From NCBI GenBank assembly GCA_030159075.1, contig BROG01000026.1, positions 1,395,501 to 1,459,500 on the forward strand: a stretch of DNA of 64,000 nucleotides, in the 5' to 3' direction. Positions 56,396 through 64,000 of this stretch are shown piece after piece. The notes beneath the pieces were generated by a model. It ran no database searches, was not told the origin of the DNA, and was given only the letters and a program-made list of their open reading frames with translations. Numbering within the stretch: the stretch's first letter is position 1; the number at the start of each line of letters is the position of its first letter. Source of the DNA: Atrina japonica (taxonomy: Eukaryota > Mollusca > Bivalvia > Pterioida > Pinnidae). The position numbers and the translations under genes were made by a program.

Positions 56396-57712
56396 AAAAA
56401 ATATCCTGCAATTAGACCTAAACTGTGATCAAAACTAAAATTTAAAAAATTTATTTTAATCAGAAATTGTTAACCTATCACACACATAATGATATATTGC
56501 TTAGAATGAACGGAATATGCCACCGATTTATATTCCTTCAATTCATGAGAAAATTCCAATGTTTATCACCCGTTATTCACATTCAGTTTCTTTTTACAAA
56601 TTATGACATTTTTATACTTTTCTTTCAACCCAGGTTTTTTTAAGAATATCATATTTGTATAAGACATTGAATATTTGAAACTTTTAATTCAAATCATAAA
56701 CAAATTCATTTTGATAGCTTGTATGCCTTTAGTGCATATAAAGTCTGTAGCAGAAGTTGCTGCTTGGATTTGATCCATTTTCTATTTTCCTTGGTCCTTC
56801 TTTATTTACATATATTTATTTTTGTAGATCCTTTGTGTTGTAAATATTTATGTGATCTCATAAGTTTATTAAATTGCACAATTGATTGGATTGGTGTGAA
56901 GTAACATCATCTTAGATCAAAAGTAATTTTGCCTTATGTCCTTGACCTTTGAACTTATCACCACCAAATCAGTAGGGATTCTCTACAGGTCATGGTCATA
57001 TTTGAGTGAATTATTGCCATTGTAGGTCAAAAGATAAATCAGGAAACAGAAACATGTTTGTCTACCGACTGATGGACAAACTTTGTAAACCCAGTATAAC
57101 CCCCTATAACTTCATTTGTTTATAACAATAAATAGAATACATGAATCAAAAGCCAGTACTAAGTACACAAAAGTTTTGAAAATGTACAAAACAGGACATG
57201 GAAGCTAGAAGGAGGGACATTATAGGGGGAGGTCGTACTTTAACCACTGCAGACTATACTTGTGACTTGTAACATTATAATGGATATGTCGGACCCTGCA
57301 CATACAGGAGCATCCACAGCACAAGCATGATGTCTAGGTTCAAACCTCAACCTCAAGATTCTTCTGTGATGTTCTCCACACTCTGAATTGAGCATGTAGC
57401 TAGATATGGTAATGGTACGTATGGAAATAGATATATTTCATCGGAGATTTTCCACCCCATTATACATGGCCGAAATAAGGCCTCATTACCATTAAAATCA
57501 ATGTATTTTCCCCCAATTTGCAGTTGTAATTTTCCAATTGAAGTCAATTTATGTCAATAAATTTGAAAAGATTTTTGTATTTTCAAACAGTTTTTGGTGT
57601 TTCTAGATTTCTCAATTTCTATAAAAAAAATTATGTTAAAATTTCCAATTCAAAAGGCCCAGGCCCCATTCCCAAAAGTGTGTGGAGAATCCCTGTTTAT
57701 AACTTACATGTA
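56396..57712. other. Gene-free stretch with one dispersed repeat
   Basis: 56936-57100 carries 'gtccttgacctttgaactta', 'agggattctctacaggtcat' and 'ctaccgactgatggacaaac', a repeat plan I know from mollusc genomes. No gene was seen elsewhere in the stretch. Confidence 0.45.
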
Positions 57713-57875
57713 CAGTGAAGCCTGTCTTGAAAGACCACCTGTCTTCTGAGAACAACTTCTGAAAACACTTGGCTAATTGAATAAAACCTCCTTTGAGAGA
57801 CCACCTGTCTTGAAAGACTATACATTAACTTCTCTTTAAGTGGCAGATGACAGTCCCTCAAGACAGGTTTCACTG
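57713..57875. mobile_element. Pogo-type MITE, CAGTGAAGCCTGTCTTG start
   Basis: TA-CAGTGAAGCCTGTCTTGAAA at the left and AAGACAGGTTTCACTG at the right; the right TA is changed. 163 bp. Interior as in 42384. Confidence 0.75.
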
Positions 57876-57929
57876 AGTGGCTACATGAGTGATTACATCA
57901 ACTGCAATGGCGTAAATGTCTAGCATAAT

Positions 57930-58016
57930 ATACAGTAGAATGTATCATTAAATGTCTCAAAATTCAAGGGACCACCGTATTTCAAGATATCCAAAATTTG
58001 AGATAACTGAAATATT
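57930..58016. mobile_element. Pogo-type MITE fragment
   Basis: 'tacagtagaatgtatcatta', 'aaattcaagggaccaccg' and 'gatatccaaaatttgagata' resemble 52404-52489. The right end is eroded. Confidence 0.5.
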
Positions 58017-58789
58017 AGTTAACATATTGATCAATCCATAAAAATCGCGACACATAACTGAAAAATTAATAAGTGTGGCTTAAAACACCATTCAAAATTA
58101 AAATTACAACACATAATGACTTAGTCTTCAACATGAACTCAGAATGAGAGGTCATACATATTCTAGATGAGTTTTTAACTGAGGTACTGTGTCTCAGTAG
58201 GTAGTTGACACACTTAAGAACACTCGTTAGAATTTACAAGTCCACAGTATATCATAAGTCAAAATTTTCTGACACTTTTCCTGTAGCAGATAACATTCTA
58301 TTTGGGTGAATATTCTTGGTGGATAGTGACATTAGGATTGAAAATTTTCTCTTTCCTGCCCCTTATCCCCCCCAAATAAGAACTACTCTGACTCCAAAAG
58401 AAATAAACACAAATAAAACTCCCTTTCCAAAAAGTTCCACAAAATGATAAAACAAAATCAGCCTGAAAACACAATAGGAAAATCTGAAATCTTTAATATC
58501 CTCTTTTAATATTATGTTGGAACACAGCAGCATTTCTTACGGTAAAATGGTACATGCCCAGGCTTCTAACAAATAAATCCCCCCCCCCCCCTCTCCCAAA
58601 AAAGATAATAAACAGAAAGCACAAAATGGTGAAACCTTAGATTTCCATCTTCAAAAATGTAAGTTTAGATACAAATAAAATTCTGAAACTTGCAGATTTA
58701 GAACATCTTTAATCAAAAATGTAAGTTTTTGATCATCTCTTTCAAATAAAATTTTTTGATCCCTACTTGCAATCATTTGTGATAATGTT
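58017..58789. other. Gene-free stretch
   Basis: AT-rich, with a short C run at about 58579-58592. Nothing recognised. Confidence 0.4.
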
Positions 58790-59715
58790 TATTTTTGTAC
58801 ATCTTTAAACAGCCTCTTTGTGTCCTCTATGTCATCAGTTTTTGTGTCCTCTATCATCTCTTTTGTGTTGCCTGTAAATCATTTTTTTTGTTGCCTCTGT
58901 CAACATCAATTTTTGTTGCCTCCATCAATGTATTTGGCAATTTTCCGTCCGTGTTCGTTTCTTATTTAGTTTGTCATTTTTAAGCAAAGTACTACAGATT
59001 GTTTGAAACTTTTTTACAGTTATCTCTTGCTACAAGTTCTGATGACAAATTCAAGGTTTATGCAAGGTCATTGTGGTTTGTTAATGTAGGTCACCAATTT
59101 TATTTTTTGAAATATTATGTAACTTAGCTTATCTGACACTTTCTGAGTAATTTAATGAATGAATTTTGATAAAACTTCATACAATTGTTCTTTGCAGCAT
59201 GTTCTTATTGACTCTGTCAACATTAATTGTTGCTTTTGCCTTTGTCAGCATAAATTTTTGTGTTGCTCTGTCAATATAAATTTTTGTTGCCTCCATCAAC
59301 ATCATTTTTTGTGTCATTTGTGTCAACATCAATTTTTGTGTAGCCTTTGTCAACATGAAGTTTTTGTTGCCTCTGTCAACATCAATTATTTTGTTACCTC
59401 TGTCAACATCAGTTTTTATGTTGCCTCTGCTAATATCAATTTTTGTGTTGCCTCTGTCTACAAATCGTAAATTTTTGTGCCACCTCTGTCAACATCAGTT
59501 TTTGATTTGCCTCTGCTAACATCAATTTTCATGTTGCCTCTGTCAACATAAACTTTTGTGTTGCATTTGTCAACATAAATTTTTTATGTTTCTCTCAGCA
59601 TCAATTTTGCTGTTTCCTCTGTCAACATAAATGTTTGTGTGGTCTCTGTCAACATAATTTTTTTAAATTGCCTCTGTCGACATAAACTTTTGTCTTGTCA
59701 ATGTCACCGTCAGAC
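58790..59715. repeat. Minisatellite, about 27-30-bp unit (gttgcctctgtcaacatcaa)
   Basis: About 25 copies of 'gttgcctctgtcaacatcaa' plus 'tttttgt', with a plain spacer at about 58980-59200. A 13-nt C run follows at about 59726. Open frames with CQHQFLCSL are repeat translations. Confidence 0.88.
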
Positions 59716-59739
59716 TTTGTGTTGCCCCCCCCCCCCCTC

Positions 59740-60337
59740 CCAAGCTGGATGTCACTTAGGGATCACTTTGTCGATTGATGTCAAAATAGCAAATTTCACC
59801 ATTTTTTTCTAGCATATTACAACAAAGTTTTGTATGTTTATTTATACTTGAATCTATGAACTTTAGGTTTTTCTCCCACATAGGTTTTAACAAAATGGCA
59901 ATTAATATTGACATGAACAATTAATTTATGTTGGACTCATGCAGGTAACATGTAAAACTTTAAAGGAATTCTTGTTTAGATTCATGTTAATGTTCATCAT
60001 AACAAAAATCCCTTAAATGTATTACATGCCAAACTGTTACACCAGTAAAAAAAATTGTCTTGAGTTGTACATGCAATGCACCAAGGCCTACTTTTTCATG
60101 TGTGACTGATTTGGAATTGATAATGGAAGTTTTGTAGCACTCAGACATACAAACTTCAATTGGTCTGCTTATTTAGGACAATGGGAAGTTAAAATGGTTG
60201 AGCTATAAATAAATGATATTAGGTTAAACAGTATCAATGGCATTCGTGTGTTGATAACAAACTTAACTCACATGTTCACAACTGTTATCTAGTAGTAACT
60301 TTTATAAATACTGTGCTTACGAGAGGTTCACTCAGAA
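59740..60337. other. Gene-free stretch
   Basis: No gene, RNA or repeat was recognised. Confidence 0.4.
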
Positions 60338-60516
60338 CAGTAAAACCTAATGTGAGAGACCGCCCCATCTGCCACTGAAATGTGGTATTACAAGACAGGT
60401 GGTCTTTCAAAACAAGTTTATATCTAAAGGATTATGTAACCTTGAGGTTTTCAAAATGTGGTCTCAAAAGACAGGTTGTCTGTTATGCTAGTGGTCTCTC
60501 AAAACAGGTTTCACTG
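60338..60516. mobile_element. Pogo-type MITE, CAGTAAAACCTAATG start
   Basis: Left CAGTAAAACCT and right AAACAGGTTTCACTG-TA; 179 bp. Interior 'gccactgaaatgtggtatta' and 'ggttttcaaaatgtggtctc' as in 45895-46304. A second, truncated member starts immediately after (60519). Confidence 0.75.
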
Positions 60517-60518
60517 TA

Positions 60519-60660
60519 CAGAAGAACCTGTCCTGAAAAACCGCTATCATGAAAGGCAACCTGTCTTTTGAGACCACACTCAGAAAACTAAGTGGTTAAG
60601 TAATCCCTCTAATAAATCATCTTTTGAAAACCACCTGTTTTGAGAGACAACATTTTGGCC
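60519..60660. mobile_element. Truncated pogo-type MITE abutting the previous one
   Basis: 'cagaagaacctgtcctgaaa' then 'caacctgtcttttgagacca' and 'actaagtggttaagtaatcc'. The right end is missing after 'gagagacaacattttgg'. It shares the TA between the two elements. Confidence 0.6.
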
Positions 60661-60861
60661 AGCATCAAAGCTAAACCTGCTATAGAAACCCTTTATCTAC
60701 ATATATCATCCGAAACTGTCAATAATTTGTGAAAGATCACTGTAAGAATTGGAATTTGTTGAGGAAATTTAAACAAATTCTGCCCTTCTAATTCATTCAT
60801 CACTGCAAGACAACGAAATATGAGGTGGAACCTGAATTTTTAGTCTCAATAGATATTGAGA

Positions 60862-61157
60862 GCTGTCATGACTTTGCCGTAGAGTGCTCAATTCGCAACC
60901 TGAGGGTTGTGGGTTCGAGCCTTGGCGGAGAGACCACCTCACTTATCAGACCACTCTGAGTCAGTCAGTTAGGTGGTTGTAACAGCAAAATTCCATTGTA
61001 CATATAAATATTAATAGCCATCATGGCTTTGTGATAGAGTGCTCGATTCGCAACCGGAAGGCCATGGGTTCAAGTCTTGGCAGAGAGACCACCTCACTTA
61101 TTAGACCACTCTGAGTCAGTCAGTTAGGTGGTCGTAACAGCAAAATTCCATTGTACC
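60862..61157 (+). repeat. Two tandem tRNA-like units, 155-bp period
   Basis: Units 60862-61012 and 61017-61157 each have a tRNA-like head (gtagagtgctcaattcgcaa and gatagagtgctcgattcgca), a box B-like 'gtgggttcgagcc' or 'atgggttcaagtc', and a shared body 'agagaccacctcactta', 'accactctgagtcagtcagt', 'aggtggt.gtaacagcaaaa'. They are tRNA-derived but carry no full acceptor stem, so they are not called tRNA genes. Confidence 0.7.
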
Positions 61158-62082
61158 TATAAATGAGGCCATTTTCCTTTAGCCGAGAAATATTTATCAC
61201 ACTAGCAACTGAGGTATTGTACATGTATATGGTTGAAATTTTTGTGGACAATCATTATCATGGATATATATATATGTAACACTGTGTATTAATTACATTT
61301 TATAACTAAAAAAATGATTATTTTCAAACTTCTGAGAAAATGTAAAATCATATAATCAAACTTGTATATAAATATATATAAATTTTCTGAAGTTGCATAA
61401 CAAAATTATAAAAATTCTTGATACCACCAATTTGATTAATACATGTTTTAGCATTTTTATTTGGTTTCTATGGTGATCAATGTTGACAGAAATTTCACCA
61501 GAATATTTTCAAACAGTAGCACAGGTGTAACTCGCAGCACTTCTCTGGACAGTTTGGTGTCCAGGTATTAAATAGCTTACCTATATATAGCTTATATCTA
61601 TGTCACAATCTCATCTATATGTTTACACACACATACCTTGCATCCTGATTTTTAAGGGTGATAGATAGGTACAAAGTATCACTGTTACGATAAACATTGT
61701 CAGAGTACAGGATCAGAAATCAGGCTTGGATCAATAAATCAGTGTTCAGAATTTATATTGCCATATATTTCTAAGTCTGGAACATTTACATGTACTTTTC
61801 TTACCCTTATTTACTTATCAGTGGTTCAGAACTTACTTTAATGCGAACTTCATTCAGATTTATTGACAAAGTTAATGGAAGATATCTACCTTTCAATTTG
61901 TTCATTTCACCTGGACAGATTTATGTAAATTGACACATCATGACAGGTATGAAATTGATTTTTCTAATATTTTTATTTTTATACATTTTTAAAAATTCTG
62001 AAATTGTGCACTCATCTTTTTTATGCAGTATATATAGATTAATGTAAAAAAAACAAAAAACAACATAAAACACACATAGAAA
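61158..62082. other. Gene-free AT-rich stretch
   Basis: Nothing recognised. Confidence 0.4.
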
Positions 62083-62550
62083 TCATTGTATCTGGTTATG
62101 TCAAAGTGGAACAGCTGGCCCCGATTATTTAACTATATATTTATACTACTTTTATTCTGGATACCTCAAAATTTTCACCTGGAAATTTTGCTAATATCAT
62201 AGTATTTTTCTAGTCTGAAAGATCAATATACTATAGTATTGTTTCTGGTTATCTCAAAATTACCCTCTGTGATTGAAGGCTTACATTTTGTATGCAAAAA
62301 CCATTGTATAAAATTAATTGTTTACGTGTAAATGCAAAACACAGGACGATTAACTCCTGTGAACGAGGCAATGTGAAAGTATAATTAACAATTGCTTAAA
62401 ACCGATTTGAATTAAGCACTACCATATGTAGAGGTATTCTTGTCCAATTAGAATTGAAAATATGTGAATTGAAAATTTTGGTTATCTCGAATTTCAGATA
62501 TCTCGAAGTAAATGGGGTGTCCTATGTATTTCAAGATAACGAGATACCAT
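62083..62550. mobile_element. MITE-like element related to 9122-9526
   Basis: 'atctggttatgtcaaagtgg', 'ttattctggatacctcaaaa' and 'gtttctggttatctcaaaat' parallel the 9122 element. The right end 'aacgagataccattgtgta' is the degenerate inverse of CAGTGAAATCTCG. About 465 bp. Confidence 0.55.
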
Positions 62551-62554
62551 TGTG

Positions 62555-62557
<3 letters not shown>

Positions 62558-62586
<29 letters not shown>
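62558..62586. repeat. (TA)n microsatellite
   Basis: About 14 TA units just after the element at 62083-62550. Confidence 0.85.
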
Positions 62587-62594
<8 letters not shown>

Positions 62595-62599
62595 CCTAT

Positions 62600-62897
62600 A
62601 AACTCACCATGCCCTGGCTGGGGTTTAAACCCTCGACCTACGGCACCAGTCACCTGGCTCTCATGCACAATGTCCTAACCACTTGGCCATCTACTCATTC
62701 ACAATTTGCATAGGCTTCAAATTTTGGCCTATGCTCAGCCATTGAGCAGTGAGGGTTCTTAAACATGCTGACACCTACTGTGACACGGGACCTCGGTTTT
62801 TACTGTTGTCTAAAAGACAGGAAACCAACCTGCTTTGTTGGACTCAAACTCACTATCAAGAGCTGAGTGCACTACGGACTGAACCAGGCTGACTCCT
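62600..62897 (-). mobile_element. Two adjoining tRNA-derived SINE pieces
   Basis: On the - strand 62897-62720 matches the SINE at 7081-7364: 'caggttggtttcctgtc' and 'ggtcccgtgtcacagtaggt', ending near 'gagcataggccaaaat'. Directly downstream, 62698-62606 is a second tRNA-like head: 'atggccaagtggttaggaca' and 'gtcgagggtttaaaccccag' (box A- and box B-like). This second part is not in the 7081 copy. Confidence 0.65.
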
Positions 62898-62989
62898 CAT
62901 TCACAAAAATGAATGTTTTGGTAGCGGTGAGTAGAATTCTGAACATTAGAACTTGGTCAAGCTGTGTGCATATAGTGAAGAAATAATAC

Positions 62990-63200
62990 CTTGAAGTATG
63001 CCGAAATTGAGTATTTTTTTTAACAAAAAAATCCTTTTAGAGAAGACTGTGCCACCATTTGACCTTCAGTGTGACCTTGAACATGACCTTGACTGGGTGA
63101 TGCACCTAATCAAAATGAACTTTTCCTGTAAGTTTCACAAAAGTATCATATCGAATAAGAAAGTAAAGATAATTGATGTCAAAATGTGACTGCACCCAGA
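62990..63200 (+). repeat. Dispersed repeat with 'tgaccttgaacatgacctt'
   Basis: 'gccaccatttgaccttcagt', 'gtgaccttgaacatgacctt' and 'gactgggtgatgcacctaat' recall a common mollusc repeat. Similar short words occur at 25690-26160 and 56936-57000. The short open frames here are not supported as genes. Confidence 0.4.
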
Positions 63201-63861
63201 GAAATAGACAGAATGACAAAAGATGCCAGACAATGCGAAGCTGTGCTTCATAGACTATACAAAAACATGACTGTAAAATCATTCTTTTCACAAAAACAAC
63301 TTTATTTACTCACTGATGTGAATTTACCAATTATTTTTATGTCTTCTGGGGAAAATTTGTGTCATCTGTCACGTTTTTTTACATTGCCAACATCAGTTCT
63401 GGTCATGTGACAATTAGATGTCCTTCTTTCTCGTAAAAAAACAATAAAACAAAAACCAATCATAGTAACTGACTAAACTGCATATTTGCATAAAAGAGAT
63501 TTAGTATGTTTAGGTTGCAAAGGTGTCAGATGACAAAAAATTTATAATACCGCATCTGAGGCATGCAGTGTACAAAAGGGGTTATAAATTATTGAATAAA
63601 ATATCATTGTTATACCAGATTTTGTGATGACCGATTTTCAGTTGATTGTTAAATGTTGCCTAGATCTTTAACGGTGATCAAGACTGATTTGTTGTCATGT
63701 ATGTCGAGTCAAATAGCGTCATGTGGACATGTCACTCTTCTCTCCACTCATCTCCATTTCTAACTGATCTGGTCATATGATCACCCAGTAGTCTCGGACA
63801 TAAATTAGAATTGAAATTTGATGTAAAAAAAATCCTCAAGTTCAAAGTCACTACATTTACT
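63201..63861. other. Gene-free stretch
   Basis: Open frames at 63186-63410 (+) and 63291-63106 (-) show no recognisable domain. Nothing else identified. Confidence 0.35.
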
Positions 63862-64000
63862 TAAAGGGCCATAAGCTGTGTTTTTTTTTCAAAATTTTTC
63901 TTCTCCTTCATTAATACTACCGAGATTGATATACAATAACAAAAAGAGATATAGGCCTACACAGGAATCAAAATTCTTAAATTCCTATATATTTTGTGAA
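63862..64000 (+). repeat. Dispersed repeat, AAAGGG-type family, cut by window end
   Basis: 'aaagggccataagctgtgtt', 'aaaaagagatataggcctac', 'tcctatatattttgtgaa'. It matches 23533-23760 and 49352-49193 and runs off the window. Confidence 0.65.

Noticed and set aside
58795..59470. Cys-rich frames (LCQHQF) that look like a zinc-binding repeat protein
   Set aside because: They follow the 27-30-bp minisatellite; unit length varies, so the frame breaks repeatedly.
60862..61157. Possible functional tRNA genes
   Set aside because: Box A and box B are present, but I could not draw a paired acceptor stem and a proper anticodon arm. The body is shared with a repeat.

Overview
The window is animal (metazoan) nuclear DNA. 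It is AT-rich, with long introns split by GT/AG sites, many short tandem repeats, tRNA-derived SINEs and a dense load of short inverted-repeat elements. The frequent 'tacatgta' words, the SINE 3' tails of the form GTGTGGCGTTAAACA and the repeat families that I recognise point to a mollusc, most likely a bivalve. The species cannot be read from the sequence.

Two host protein genes are supported. On the + strand, ten coding exons from 16497 to 33177 join with consistent phases into a 540-residue LPP/zyxin-family focal-adhesion protein: FPPPP motifs for Ena/VASP at the N-terminus, a Ser/Tyr/Pro-rich linker, three LIM domains and a short C-terminal tail. On the - strand, two coding exons (53314-53218 and 45842-45343) join in phase into a 198-residue acidic protein that I do not recognise. 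Its 7.4-kb intron holds a 1.6-kb minisatellite, a Penelope-type reverse-transcriptase fragment and a fourfold 82-bp duplication of the splice-acceptor region.

Layout. 1-5.4 kb: a nearly continuous set of minisatellites. 5.4-9.5 kb: gene-free, with a SINE flanked by 11-bp target duplications and several short inverted-repeat elements. 9557-16172: a 6.6-kb inverted-repeat transposon with 33-bp ends and an AATAT duplication. It holds the broken exons of a gene family ending in DNCGGQNKN, and another 1.5-kb element with its own ends and CCATTA duplication is nested in it. 16.2-33.2 kb: the LPP/zyxin gene, whose introns are filled with inverted-repeat elements and a 183-nt G tract. 33.2-45.3 kb: gene-free, with dispersed repeats and three minisatellites. 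45.3-53.3 kb: the unknown - strand gene. 53.3-64 kb: gene-free, with minisatellites (45 bp and about 28 bp), tandem tRNA-like units and dispersed repeats.

The two host genes show no visible functional link. Exon borders were set by hand from splice consensus, reading frame and remembered family sequences. 5' noncoding exons, promoters and poly(A) sites of the host genes could not be fixed.
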